Origin: Bradyrhizobium jicamae
GTDB taxonomy: Bacteria > Pseudomonadota > Alphaproteobacteria > Rhizobiales > Xanthobacteraceae
Reading direction: 5' to 3'
Assembly: GCF_001440395.1 (NCBI RefSeq)
Contig: NZ_LLXZ01000097.1
Span: forward strand, 1 to 54,024
DNA length: 54,024 bases
In this document: positions 15,593-23,706 of the stretch, in pieces
How the letters are laid out: each line of letters begins with the position of its first letter
Numbering within the stretch: position 1 is the first letter of the stretch
Notes under the pieces: model-generated
Seen by the model: the letters and a program-made list of their open reading frames with translations, nothing else
What the model was told of the DNA's origin: nothing
The model's database searches: none
Position numbers and translations under genes: made by a program

Positions 15593-16735
15593 TCAGAAAT
15601 CATAGATCATCTCAAATTTCGAACCGTTTTCGCCGATCAGGCGTAGCGTATCCTTCAGCGCGTCGACGCGTACCTCGAGGGTGATCCTGTATCGGTCCCC
15701 CTCCGGATGGTAAAATAACTCTCGCCGGTCGATCACTCTGGCTGACGCCGAGATCGGCTCCTCGGCGTTCTTCGATAGATACGCGAGCGCGATCGTGTCG
15801 TGTCCCATGATCTCGATGAACGAAACGTCATTCTCGATCAGCTTCACAAGCGCGGTTTTGAAACCTGCGTATCGTTCGGTTTCGATGAGAAAGCGATTGC
15901 CGCTCAGTTCCTTCAGGACCTTGATGCGGTCGTCATCCAAATGGGCGCGATTGGCTGATTGGACGACGCTGAACGTCTGATTATCCTTTTGCTCCGCGCT
16001 GAGGAGCCACAGATGCGCGTATGAGCCTTTGAGCAGGTACGAGACCGAGAACGCGATTTTCCGCTCGGCATTCCTGACGAACGCTCCGTTGAAGAGCGCA
16101 GTTTCGCGCCAGATACCCGAGAGATCGGCGAAGTAGGGGTAGTGATACCACGTCGTCTGATACAGCGTCTTGGCGTAGCTGTTCCAGGATTTTGCAATGA
16201 ACCGATCGACCTCGGTATCGCTCCCCGCGATCGCCTGGGTGATGCGGCCGACCGTATTCTCGTAGACGAATTTGACGCCGTACTCGACCGTCAGATTGAT
16301 GCCGATGACCCAGGAAACAAAATTGTACTGCCAGTTGAATTCCTGACCTTTGCTTTTCTCGAGCGACAGGAAGTAGCAGCTCCAGAAATTCCCGATGGCC
16401 GTTGCAAACGGAAAGTCTGTCTGCCGTCCTCCGCTCGCAAGGAAATCGCCGAATTCATTGTAGCTGTAGACCTGGTACCACTCGGCCAGCGTCAGATATG
16501 TCTGCTCCTTGCCTCGGCTGAAATAGGCTGGATACTCTGTTGCGATGCTCTTGCGTTCAGCGGCCGAAAGCCTCGGATGCGCAACGGAGCTTGTCGCAAG
16601 GGGACTCGCGAACAAGGCCGGGTCGCGGTCGCTGTAAAACTTGATGGTCGCGACAATGGCCAGGGAGAGAAGCGCCAGGGCAAGCGCGGCCATGGCCGTG
16701 GCGAGGCCGAGAAACAGGCGACGGACTACTCTCAT
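15593..16735 (-). CDS. Hypothetical membrane-anchored protein of unknown function
   Basis: 380 residues. A single N-terminal hydrophobic helix (about 8-32) after R-R suggests an inner-membrane anchor or uncleaved signal, with the rest in the periplasm. The body is aromatic-rich: TLAEWYQVYSYNEFGDFL, FPFATAIGNFWSCYFLSL, Y-Q-T-T-W-Y-H-Y-P-Y-F-A-D-L, and a C-terminal repeat of charged strands. I do not recognise the family. GC is lower than its neighbours, and the stop lies only 30 bases from the tRNA-Gly 3' end, as is common for acquired genes. ATG 16735 is chosen because it begins the membrane helix. Confidence 0.7.
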   Translation of the reverse strand: MRVVRRLFLGLATAMAALALALLSLAIVATIKFYSDRDPALFASPLATSSVAHPRLSAAERKSIATEYPAYFSRGKEQTYLTLAEWYQVYSYNEFGDFLASGGRQTDFPFATAIGNFWSCYFLSLEKSKGQEFNWQYNFVSWVIGINLTVEYGVKFVYENTVGRITQAIAGSDTEVDRFIAKSWNSYAKTLYQTTWYHYPYFADLSGIWRETALFNGAFVRNAERKIAFSVSYLLKGSYAHLWLLSAEQKDNQTFSVVQSANRAHLDDDRIKVLKELSGNRFLIETERYAGFKTALVKLIENDVSFIEIMGHDTIALAYLSKNAEEPISASARVIDRRELFYHPEGDRYRITLEVRVDALKDTLRLIGENGSKFEMIYDF

Positions 16736-16890
16736 TTGCTGGTCAAACGCGATAAGGTGGGAGGGACGACATTCTGCAGGGGATGAGCTGGATAGCGCCA
16801 GCAACCCATGGCTGTGCAGGGCGCCGTGTCAACCTTTCAAAGGGGAGCGGGAATGGTGCCGGGTTCAACGATAGGGCACGGAGCTGGGCG

Positions 16891-17457
16891 TTGACCGAAG
16901 CGATCACTTCCTCCGACACCATCCGCAACAATCTCCTGATGGCCGCCGCCGGCGGCATCCTGACCGGCATACTCACGCCACTGTCGCCGCTGTTGATCGA
17001 CAGGATCACCGGACCCAACGGGCAGTTTCGCATTTCATTGGTCGCGGTGCCGTTCGCCGTGCTCGTCTTCGTCCTCGTGTGGCGTTTCAGCGCCAACCGG
17101 TGGTGGGCGGCGCTGATCGCCGCCGTCGTCACCATGATCGCTTTCGTCTGTGCGGTGGATGCCGCGGTCCTCGTCGAGGGGAATACCGGCGATGCGCCGC
17201 GGGCCATGCGCTATCTCCTCGCGGGCCTGACCGGCGGGCTCATCGGTACGGCCATCATGGCGTTCGGCATGGCGTTGTTGCCGGCGGGGCCGCGGCAGCT
17301 TGCGGCCTGGTCGCCGATGCTGATCACGGGCGCGCTGGCCGGCACGCTGCTAGCGCTCGATGATGCGCTCGGGTTCGACGAAAAGGTCTCGTTGCTCTAT
17401 CCGCTCTGGCAGGCGGCGGTGGCGGTGCGGCTGACGATGATCTTGCGGCGGTACTGA
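16891..17457 (+). CDS. Hypothetical multi-spanning membrane protein
   Basis: About 188 residues if it starts at TTG 16891, which follows GGAGC; the frame is open from 16783, so the start is uncertain. There are five to six hydrophobic segments: LMAAAGGILTGILTPLSPLL, VAVPFAVLVFVLVW, W-A-A-L-I-A-A-V-V-T-M-I-A-F-V, YLLAGLTGGLIGTAIMAFGM, and M-L-I-T-G-A-L-A-G-T-L-L-A. No transport or enzyme motif is seen. It is divergent from the preceding unknown gene and upstream of the chemoreceptor. Confidence 0.6.
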   Translation: MTEAITSSDTIRNNLLMAAAGGILTGILTPLSPLLIDRITGPNGQFRISLVAVPFAVLVFVLVWRFSANRWWAALIAAVVTMIAFVCAVDAAVLVEGNTGDAPRAMRYLLAGLTGGLIGTAIMAFGMALLPAGPRQLAAWSPMLITGALAGTLLALDDALGFDEKVSLLYPLWQAAVAVRLTMILRRY

Positions 17458-17575
17458 CGTGCCGGAGCCGCATACAGCCCCGTAGTTCTACCGCCCCGCA
17501 TTAAAGCCTGCATTAAGGCTGCCTTAGCCGGGTTCCGCCTACCTTGACCGCTCCTCCACTCAGCGGAAACACAAC

Positions 17576-19651
17576 ATGCGGATCGGTCGGCTCTTTGCAC
17601 TATCGATGCTTTCGGTGACGATCCTGGCGGTCGTCCTTGGCGCCGGCGTTCTCGTTCCGCAATATCGTACCTTTGCCAGCAAGAGCGAGGCGATCAAGGC
17701 GGTGGAGGCCTATGGCACGGTGCTGGCGGTTGGCCAGCAGGTCGCCGGTTACCGCGCGCCTTATGTCGGTCCCTTGTTTCAGGAAGGCGCTGCGACGCAG
17801 GCCCAGCTCGATGCTGCCGCGAAGGCCGTGCAGACGGCAGATGCAGCGTTCGCAAAGGCGCGGACCGCGGTCGGCGCGCTCAGCGATGGCGCGGCGATCA
17901 TCCAGGGCCTCAATCAGGCGGCGGCCAAGCTGGCCGAGGTTCGCTCGGCGAGCGATCGCGCGATGGGCCTGCCGATGAGTGCGCGCGATCAGGCCGATAT
18001 CAAAGGCTTCCTGCCTGGCATTGCCGCGGTTGTCGGGATTCTCGAGCCGTTGTTGAACCGCCTTGAAAATCAGGTCGCGATGGCGGATGCGTCGTTGACC
18101 GCGCTATTGAATGTCGCCCGCACGTCGCAGGATCTGCGGATCTCTGCCGGCGGCCGGGCTGCTACGGTCTCGCTTGCGATCAGCACCCGACGTCCACTGA
18201 CGGCGGCTGAAATATCCAGCATGGACCGCGCCCAGGGCCGCGTGGATCTCGACCGCGAACGGATCGAGGCCGGTGTGGATCAGATCGGAAGTCCGCCCCG
18301 TCTTGCGAAAGCGATGAACGACGCAGTCGAGGCCTATTTCGGAAAGGCCGCGCCATGGCTTGACAAGGAAGTGGCGGCGGGACGCAACGATGGCAAGTTC
18401 GGCATCAACTCCGATCAGCTCGCCAGCACGATCGTGCCAGCGGTGCAGGCCTTCTTTGGTGTGCGTGATGCCGCGCTGGCGGAAGCTGCCGAACGCGCAG
18501 GTGCCGCGCGCGATGCTGCCTTGACGATGCTGGCGCTGGGTGGCCTTGCCGTCATGGCATTGCTCGCCGTGCTTGCCGGCGTCACCGTGATGCTGCGGCG
18601 GCGCGTGATTATGCCGCTGGCGAACCTGACCGGCGTGGTCGGCGATCTCGCCGCGGGCCGGCATGACGTCGCGATCCCGACCATCGCGCGTGCCGACGAG
18701 ATCGGCGCCATGGCGGGCTCGCTGCAGGTGTTCAAGGACGCGCTCATTGCCAAGAAAGCCGCCGACGAAGCGGCTGCTGTGGAAGCCGATGCAAAGATTC
18801 AGCGCGGCCAGCGGGTCGACCGGATCACCAGCGATTTCGAGGCAATGATCGGCGAGATCGTCGAGGTCGTTGCGTCTGCCTCGACCGAGCTGGAAGCCTC
18901 CGCCGGCACGCTGACGGCGACCGCGGAGCGTTCCGAAGAACTGACCACCATGGTTGCGGCGGCGTCCGAGGAAGCCTCCACCAATGTGCAGTCGGTCGCA
19001 TCCGCCACCGAAGAGATGGCATCGTCCGTCAACGAGATCAGCCGTCAGGTCCAGGGCTCGGCGCGCATCGCCAATGAGGCGGTGGAGCAGGCGCAGAAGA
19101 CCAATGACCGCGTCGCCGAGCTCGCCAAGGCGGCCGCCCGCATCGGCGACGTGGTGGAGCTGATCAACACCATTGCCGGCCAGACCAACCTGCTGGCGCT
19201 GAACGCCACCATCGAGGCGGCGCGCGCGGGCGAGGCCGGACGCGGTTTCGCGGTGGTAGCCTCCGAAGTGAAGGCGCTGGCCGAACAGACCGCAAAAGCG
19301 ACCGGCGAAATCAGCCAGCAGATTTCGGGCATCCAGGCTGCGACCCAGGAATCGGTCGGCGCCATCAAGGAGATCAGCGATATCATCGGGCGGATGTCCG
19401 AGATCGCCTCCACCATCGCCGCCGCTGTCGAGGAGCAGGGCGCGGCGACGCAGGAAATTTCCCGCAACGTACAGCAGGCCGCGCACGGCACGCAGCAGGT
19501 TTCCGCCAACATCACCGACGTGCAGCGTGGCGCCAGCGAGACCGGCTCCGCTTCGGCGCAGGTACTCACGGCCGCCAAATCGCTGTCGGGCGAAAGCGAC
19601 CGGCTGAAGCGCGAGGTCGGAAAATTCCTCTCCTCGGTGCGCGCGGCTTGA
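17576..19651 (+). CDS. Methyl-accepting chemotaxis protein
   Basis: 691 residues with classic receptor layout. An N-terminal membrane helix (about 8-30) is followed by an alanine-rich helical periplasmic sensor (about 31-310), a second membrane helix (about 318-340), and a HAMP linker starting [11 protein letters not shown]. The cytoplasmic signalling hairpin (about 430-685) carries the highly conserved tip [33 protein letters not shown]. Glu/Gln pairs such as A-S-E-E-A-S and E-E-M-A-S-S look like methylation sites. The ligand is unknown. No CheA or CheW gene is nearby, so it is an orphan receptor feeding a distant pathway. Confidence 0.92.
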   Translation: MRIGRLFALSMLSVTILAVVLGAGVLVPQYRTFASKSEAIKAVEAYGTVLAVGQQVAGYRAPYVGPLFQEGAATQAQLDAAAKAVQTADAAFAKARTAVGALSDGAAIIQGLNQAAAKLAEVRSASDRAMGLPMSARDQADIKGFLPGIAAVVGILEPLLNRLENQVAMADASLTALLNVARTSQDLRISAGGRAATVSLAISTRRPLTAAEISSMDRAQGRVDLDRERIEAGVDQIGSPPRLAKAMNDAVEAYFGKAAPWLDKEVAAGRNDGKFGINSDQLASTIVPAVQAFFGVRDAALAEAAERAGAARDAALTMLALGGLAVMALLAVLAGVTVMLRRRVIMPLANLTGVVGDLAAGRHDVAIPTIARADEIGAMAGSLQVFKDALIAKKAADEAAAVEADAKIQRGQRVDRITSDFEAMIGEIVEVVASASTELEASAGTLTATAERSEELTTMVAAASEEASTNVQSVASATEEMASSVNEISRQVQGSARIANEAVEQAQKTNDRVAELAKAAARIGDVVELINTIAGQTNLLALNATIEAARAGEAGRGFAVVASEVKALAEQTAKATGEISQQISGIQAATQESVGAIKEISDIIGRMSEIASTIAAAVEEQGAATQEISRNVQQAAHGTQQVSANITDVQRGASETGSASAQVLTAAKSLSGESDRLKREVGKFLSSVRAA

Positions 19652-19658
19652 GCCGCGC
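19641..19658. terminator. Hairpin at the convergent MCP/cupredoxin ends
   Basis: GCGCGGC and GCCGCGC form a 7-bp stem with loop TTGA, overlapping the MCP stop and reaching the stop of the opposite gene. There is no T-run, so it is a weak candidate. Confidence 0.35.
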
Positions 19659-19978
19659 TAAGGCTTGATCGTCAGCACCGCCTTCATGTTCGGATGATAC
19701 CGGCAGTAATACTCGACACTGCCGGCCTTCTTCAGAACCGACGTCACCGTCTTCTTCGGCGGCGTGTTTACATCGAAATCGCCGTTGCGCGCGGTCGCGG
19801 TGTGCACGAATACGTCCTTGTTGATCCATTCGATGGTGTCGCCGACCGTGGCCGAGACCTCGGCCGGCGCGAACACCAGATTGTCGATCGTGATCTGTAT
19901 CGTCGCCGCATGCGCCGGGACGGCCATCGCGCCGATCAGCAAGGCGATCATGACAAGCAGACAGCGTCCCGGACGCAT
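19658..19978 (-). CDS. Periplasmic cupredoxin (plastocyanin/amicyanin-like)
   Basis: 106 residues: a signal peptide ending at A-H-A-A and an 80-residue cupredoxin domain. The type 1 copper ligands are visible: His59 in F-V-H-T-A-T-A, then Cys92, His95 and Met98 in YYCRYHPNMKAVLTI. Such blue copper proteins carry single electrons in the periplasm. It starts ten bases after the DUF4142 gene stop, so it is read from the same message, which has an ECF-type promoter. That suggests a role in an envelope or oxidative stress response rather than in a fixed respiratory chain. Confidence 0.9.
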   Translation of the reverse strand: MRPGRCLLVMIALLIGAMAVPAHAATIQITIDNLVFAPAEVSATVGDTIEWINKDVFVHTATARNGDFDVNTPPKKTVTSVLKKAGSVEYYCRYHPNMKAVLTIKP

Positions 19979-19988
19979 GGCAGGCTCC

Positions 19989-20510
19989 CTACTTCAGCTT
20001 GGCGGCGACTTGTTCGGCGTGCTGCTGGTGGCCCTGAAAGATCTTCAGGCCGGTCTGCAGCAGGCTCTTCAGCTCGGCGTTGCTGGCTGACGGAATGAGT
20101 TGCGTCTCCAGCGCGCCGTTGACGGCCTTGTGGTAGGCAACCTCGTTGGCGACGTAGGCCTTGTCGTATTCGGCGCCTTTCAGCTTGTCGAGCTCGGCGA
20201 GCTTGTCGGCCGCCTGCTTCGACAGCGCCTTGCTGGTGTCGTTGTCTTCCGGCGTCACCTTCAGCTTCTTGACGAGGTCGAGCGCCTGTTTGTTCACGGC
20301 CTCATGGTCGCGCACCATGTCTTGTGCGAACGCCTTCACGTCCTTGTTGCTGGCTTTCGAAATCGCCTGCTTGGCGGCGTTGATGTCGAGGACGCCGGCG
20401 GTGTAGGCGATATGCGCGATCTGCGGGTCGGTGGGCTTTGCGCCTTGCGCCAGCGCGGCGCCGGTCAACAGGCCTAGTGCGGCGATCGCCGCGCTCAATC
20501 GAATGAACAT
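19989..20510 (-). CDS. DUF4142 domain-containing secreted protein
   Basis: 173 residues with a signal peptide (cut near A-L-A-Q-G). The rest is helical DUF4142, a ferritin-like four-helix type domain: DPQIAHIAYTAGVLDINAA, then FAQDMVRDHEAVNKQALDL, and a C-terminal I-F-Q-G-H-Q-Q-H-A-E-Q-V. Histidines and glutamates in the helices (R-D-H-E, H-Q-Q-H-A-E) could bind metal, but this family has no proven function. It lies downstream of an ECF sigma gene and upstream of a cupredoxin. Its Shine-Dalgarno AGGAG lies inside a hairpin, see the separate entry. Confidence 0.87.
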   Translation of the reverse strand: MFIRLSAAIAALGLLTGAALAQGAKPTDPQIAHIAYTAGVLDINAAKQAISKASNKDVKAFAQDMVRDHEAVNKQALDLVKKLKVTPEDNDTSKALSKQAADKLAELDKLKGAEYDKAYVANEVAYHKAVNGALETQLIPSASNAELKSLLQTGLKIFQGHQQHAEQVAAKLK

Positions 20511-20519
20511 GGTTTGACA

Positions 20520-20558
20520 CTCCTGTGGCGCGGCGAGCCGCGCGCTGTTGCACAGGAG
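20520..20558 (-). promoter_or_regulatory. Leader hairpin containing the DUF4142 ribosome binding site
   Basis: On the minus strand CTCCTGTG (20551-20558) pairs with CACAGGAG (20520-20527), and an inner GCGCGG-CTCG-CCGCGC hairpin fits inside with a 7-base bulge. AGGAG, nine bases before the ATG, forms the 3' arm, so the folded leader would hide it. The 5' arm lies about where transcription from the ECF promoter should begin. Confidence 0.6.
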
Positions 20559-20586
20559 TTGGATGACGGAAGCGTGCGGACGTTCC
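20559..20586 (-). promoter_or_regulatory. ECF-type promoter of the DUF4142-cupredoxin operon
   Basis: GGAAC (20582-20586), then 16 bases, then CATCCAA (20559-20565) on the minus strand. The same two blocks with the same spacing occur before the sigma gene itself. GGAAC is the common -35 core of ECF sigma promoters. Confidence 0.65.
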
Positions 20587-20594
20587 CGAAATTC

Positions 20595-21281
20595 TCAGGC
20601 CAAACCGAGCCGCTTCAGCACGGCATCCGTCAGCCGCTCGCAGCGCCGACCGGCAAAGGGAAACGCTTCCATCACCACGGGGCCGATCTTCCGCTCGACA
20701 TTGTCGCGCAGCATGGCGCGGGCGCGGTGCAGGCGGGTCTTCACCGTCTCCGGCTTCAGCGAAAGAATTTCGGCGGTCTCCTCCACGTTCATCCCCTCGA
20801 TGACGCGGGTAATGAAGACGAGGCGGAACGCTTCCGGCAATTCATCGATGGCGTGCTCGACGACATGCTGGATTTCACGCTGGGCCATGGATTTTTCCGG
20901 ATCGTCTGAAGCGGCAAGAGGAAATGGGATGATCTGGGCTTCAAGCGCGCCCTGCGGCAGCGAATCCATCTCGACCGTGGGCCGCTGGCGGCGCAGCCGG
21001 CCGAGCGCCTCGTTCATGGTGATCCGCGACAGCCAGGTCGACAGGCTGGAATCGCCACGAAAGCTCTCCAGATGGGTGAAGGCGCGGACGTAAGCCTCCT
21101 GCACGACGTCTTCGGCCTCGCCGTCGTTGCGCAGGATGCCGCGGGCGAGCCGGTAGAGCCGGCGGTTGTTCGCCTGCATGATCGCGCGCACCGCCGCCTC
21201 GTCGCGGGCCAGCGCCCGCCGCACGAGTTCGGTGTCGCCGGTGTCGAGAGGCGCGATCTTCGGTATCTGGACCTGACGCAT
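20595..21281 (-). CDS. ECF RNA polymerase sigma factor
   Basis: 228 residues from ATG 21281 (GGTGGA just upstream); the frame is open further up but passes into a repeat. Region 2 reads IMQANNRRLYRLARGIL, EAEDVVQEAYVRAFTHLESF and LSTWLSRITMNEALGRLRR. Region 4 reads LPEAFRLVFITRVIEGMNVEETAEIL and V-K-T-R-L-H-R-A-R-A-M-L-R. A short C-terminal tail of about 30 residues follows. No anti-sigma gene is adjacent. A GGAAC-N16-CATCCAA motif before this gene matches the one before the downstream DUF4142 gene, indicating self-control plus control of that operon. Confidence 0.92.
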   Translation of the reverse strand: MRQVQIPKIAPLDTGDTELVRRALARDEAAVRAIMQANNRRLYRLARGILRNDGEAEDVVQEAYVRAFTHLESFRGDSSLSTWLSRITMNEALGRLRRQRPTVEMDSLPQGALEAQIIPFPLAASDDPEKSMAQREIQHVVEHAIDELPEAFRLVFITRVIEGMNVEETAEILSLKPETVKTRLHRARAMLRDNVERKIGPVVMEAFPFAGRRCERLTDAVLKRLGLA

Positions 21282-21310
21282 GATGTCCACCAATAACAGG
21301 GTATTGGGGA

Positions 21311-21338
21311 TTGGATGCGGAAGGAGCGGGAAGGTTCC
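21311..21338 (-). promoter_or_regulatory. ECF-type promoter of the sigma factor gene
   Basis: GGAAC (21334-21338), 16 bases, then CATCCAA (21311-21317) on the minus strand, about 30 bases before the sigma ATG. It is identical in both blocks and spacing to the promoter at 20559-20586. Confidence 0.65.
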
Positions 21339-21355
21339 TGAAATATTTCGGGGCC

Positions 21356-21444
21356 GTAGGGTGGGCAAAGGCGCGTTTGCGCCGTGCCCACCATCTCTCA
21401 TTCGCGCAATTAATGGTGGGCACGCTTCGCTTTGCCCACCCTAC
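21356..21444. repeat. Palindromic repeat, family A
   Basis: The ends GTAGGGTGGGCAAAG and CTTTGCCCACCCTAC are inverted copies of each other, as at 13336-13428; the centre differs. It separates the sigma operon promoter from the end of the SnoaL-like gene. Confidence 0.9.
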
Positions 21445-21451
21445 ACATCCG

Positions 21452-21814
21452 TTACGCCGCGGGCACCTGATCCAGGAACCCGGTAATGCTGCGGATGCGG
21501 CCGTCGCTGAGCACCGCAAAATCGGTTCCCTTGATCGGGCTGTCGCCGCCGTCGGGGCCAAGTCCCCAGGAAAAGCGGAGGTGGTCGCCGAAGCCGTTGG
21601 GCTCGCCGATCAGCCTGAACTGGAAATCCGGGAAGCGCTGCTGCACGCCCGCGATCAGCGCGTCGACGCCGTCATGGCCGTCGCCCGACATTAGGGGATC
21701 GACATATCGGGCGTCGCTGGTCCAGTTCGCGGCCAGCATTTCGCGACGGCGGCCGGGCGTCCGCTCGTTCCACAGGTCGATGTAGTTGCGGGCGATCGTG
21801 TTGACGTCGGTCAT
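21452..21814 (-). CDS. SnoaL-like / nuclear transport factor 2 family protein
   Basis: 120 residues from ATG 21814, which has AAGGAGAA eight bases upstream. One NTF2-like cone-shaped domain is visible: N-T-I-A-R-N-Y-I-D-L-W-N-E, L-A-A-N-W-T-S-D-A-R-Y-V-D-P-L, GVDALIAGVQQRFPDFQF, and the final strands G-T-D-F-A-V-L-S-D-G-R-I-R-S-I-T-G-F-L-D. Proteins of this kind bind or isomerise small hydrophobic molecules. The D-P-x-M/x-G-x-G pattern is common in uncharacterised bacterial members. The substrate is unknown; no obvious operon partner. Confidence 0.82.
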   Translation of the reverse strand: MTDVNTIARNYIDLWNERTPGRRREMLAANWTSDARYVDPLMSGDGHDGVDALIAGVQQRFPDFQFRLIGEPNGFGDHLRFSWGLGPDGGDSPIKGTDFAVLSDGRIRSITGFLDQVPAA

Positions 21815-21960
21815 GATGTTCTCCTTCATTGGTGCCGAGCGGATCGGCAGACCATAGAAAGCCGGCGCGGGACGATCGATTACCTCGGAGGTCATGGATC
21901 GGCCTCGGAGGTTTGGGATTTCGAATTTGTGGTGTGACGCAAGGCAGGAAGCGAGCGCGT

Positions 21961-22380
21961 ATGTCGGTAATTGTTGCAGGAACGAAGATTTCCGGTCTTG
22001 GGCTCGCCACCACGACCGTCGCCAAGCAATACGCGCATCTCGTCAGGGAATTTCCCGATATCAGGGACGTGCACCGGTGGGGCACCCTGAATCTTCAGCT
22101 CGAATACCCGCTGCGCATCCTCAATCCCGATCATACGACCTCGCCGATCGAATGGGATCCGGGATTCAAGGAGCAGTTCAGCCTGACGCGAATAGATGTC
22201 GAGCTGTGCGATCGGGCCGCGAAGCCGCAACCGGCGTGGATCTATGTGGCGCATCGTTCGCCTCATCGCGCCAACACGCTCTTTATCGAACTCCTCACGG
22301 CGACGCTTCAGGTCAAGAATGGAGACCGGTTGCTCGTTCGTCTTCCGAGCTACAGATACTCATCCTGCATATTGCTGTGA
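21961..22380 (+). CDS. Riboflavin-kinase-like (archaeal CTP-dependent type, DUF120) protein, putative
   Basis: 139 residues from ATG 21961, which has AGGAAG about 8 bases upstream. Three stretches recall archaeal CTP-dependent riboflavin kinase (PF01982): an early G-x-x-x-S-G-L-G loop (residues 7-14), the substrate signature G-T-L-N at 41-44 followed by alternating hydrophobic residues, and a C-terminal L-F-I-E-L-L-T-A-T-L-Q-V-K-N-G-D (107-122) matching that family's I-E-I-I-x-L-x-x-x-x-x-D-G-D. Order and spacing agree. Bacteria normally use RibF, so the role may differ. GC is lower than the surroundings. The assignment rests on motif reading, not a search. Confidence 0.5.
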   Translation: MSVIVAGTKISGLGLATTTVAKQYAHLVREFPDIRDVHRWGTLNLQLEYPLRILNPDHTTSPIEWDPGFKEQFSLTRIDVELCDRAAKPQPAWIYVAHRSPHRANTLFIELLTATLQVKNGDRLLVRLPSYRYSSCILL

Positions 22381-22443
22381 GGCGAAACCCGTTTCTCGCA
22401 TGCTCGATTGGGCTGGGTTCTGCGCCGGATCTGGCGTAAGATC

Positions 22444-23631
22444 ATGGCCTCAACCTCGTCGGTTCCTGATCAAGGTCAAAGCCCAGCCGTGACGGAAAAG
22501 ACAACGCCGCAGCCGCATGCGGGCGCCGACTGGGCGCAACAGGTATGGCTGTGGCCGCTGCAAGCCACCAGGCTGGCGCTCGACAGCTACGCACAATGGT
22601 TCGCTGATTCCAGGCCAGCGCCTTCCCGCGCGCCCGAGCAAGCGCCGCTCGCCTGGACCACGCCAAATACGGTGGCGCTGCAACTTCCATCGATGCGGTT
22701 GCGGCAATTCTTGCAAGGGAAAGCGGAGCAACAGCCGGTCCTCGTCTGCGCGCCCTATGCGCTGCACGGCGCAGAGATCGCGGACTTTGCGCCGGGCCAC
22801 AGCCTGGTCGAGGCGCTGCACAAGGGCGGCATCGATCGCGTCTATGTCTCGGACTGGTGCTCGGCCACGCCGGAGATGCGCCATCTGTCGATCGACAATT
22901 ACCTTGCCGATCTCAACGTGGCGATCGACGAGATCGGCGCACCGGTCGATCTTGTCGGCCTGTGCCAGGGCGGGTGGCTGTCGCTGATCTATGCCGCCCG
23001 TTTTCCCGGCAAGGTGCGGCGGCTGGTGCTCGCCGGCGCCCCGGTCGATGTTTCCAAGCCGTCGGAACTCTCGAAGATGGTGGCCGCGCTTCCCCAGCCG
23101 GCGTTCGAGCAGATGGTGCGCCAGGGCGACGGCGTCGTCAGCGGCGAGCACATGCTGCGGTTCTGGAACATTCCGTTCAGCCAGCACGATGTGGAAACAG
23201 CGCTGCAGCGGGATCTCGGTGACGGATCGGACGAGGCGCAGATGCTGCTGGATCGCTTCGAGCGCTGGGATCGTGCGGCGCTGGATCTGCCGGGGACGTA
23301 TTATCTCGAGGTGACGGAGCGGGTGTTTCGCAAGAACCAGATCGCGCGCGGGCGCTTCGTTGCGCTCGGCCGCAAGATCGATCTCGCCGAGGTGCGCCTG
23401 CCGGTTTTCCTGCTGGCGGGAGAGAGCGACATCGTCGTTCCGCGCAATCAGGCGTTTGCCACCGCACGGCTGCTCGGCACGCAACCGGCGTGGCTGGAAC
23501 GCGCCTGCGAGCCGTGCGGCCATCTCGGCCTGTTCATGGGAAGCAAGGCCCTGAGCCATTCCTGGCGCCGGATCGCCCGCTGGCTTCAGGCCGACATCGG
23601 CGATGTCGCAGGCGCAAGGATCAGCGCGTAA
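22444..23631 (+). CDS. Alpha/beta hydrolase related to poly(hydroxyalkanoate) synthase
   Basis: About 395 residues. The nucleophile elbow is GLCQGGW, with Cys174 in place of the usual Ser, as in PHA synthases (PhaC) and some intracellular PHA depolymerases. Asp near 333 (L-L-A-G-E-S-D-I-V-V-P) and His near 362 (C-G-H-L-G-L-F) complete the triad. D-L-N-V-A-I-D-E-I-G-x-P-V-D-L-V precedes the elbow as in PhaC. The N-terminus (about 1-75) is hydrophilic, apart from tryptophans and a short helix. It could polymerise, cut or acylate hydroxyacyl groups; sequence alone cannot decide. ATG 22444 is chosen, with 22408 possible. Confidence 0.75.
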   Translation: MASTSSVPDQGQSPAVTEKTTPQPHAGADWAQQVWLWPLQATRLALDSYAQWFADSRPAPSRAPEQAPLAWTTPNTVALQLPSMRLRQFLQGKAEQQPVLVCAPYALHGAEIADFAPGHSLVEALHKGGIDRVYVSDWCSATPEMRHLSIDNYLADLNVAIDEIGAPVDLVGLCQGGWLSLIYAARFPGKVRRLVLAGAPVDVSKPSELSKMVAALPQPAFEQMVRQGDGVVSGEHMLRFWNIPFSQHDVETALQRDLGDGSDEAQMLLDRFERWDRAALDLPGTYYLEVTERVFRKNQIARGRFVALGRKIDLAEVRLPVFLLAGESDIVVPRNQAFATARLLGTQPAWLERACEPCGHLGLFMGSKALSHSWRRIARWLQADIGDVAGARISA

Positions 23632-23643
23632 GGCGCAAAACGA

Positions 23644-23679
23644 AAATGCCCCGGATCGCATCTGCAATCCGGGGCATTT
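23644..23679. terminator. Strong bidirectional hairpin terminator
   Basis: AAATGCCCCGGAT and ATCCGGGGCATTT form a perfect 13-bp stem with a 10-base loop, between the convergent hydrolase and RidA genes. A/T-rich ends on both sides suit termination in both directions. Confidence 0.75.
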
Positions 23680-23706
23680 GAATGAATACTGTGAAGCGAT
23701 GGGGAC

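Noticed and set aside
18104..19486. 460-residue antisense frame in the chemoreceptor gene
   Set aside because: It is opposite conserved receptor sequence and has shadow-type composition.
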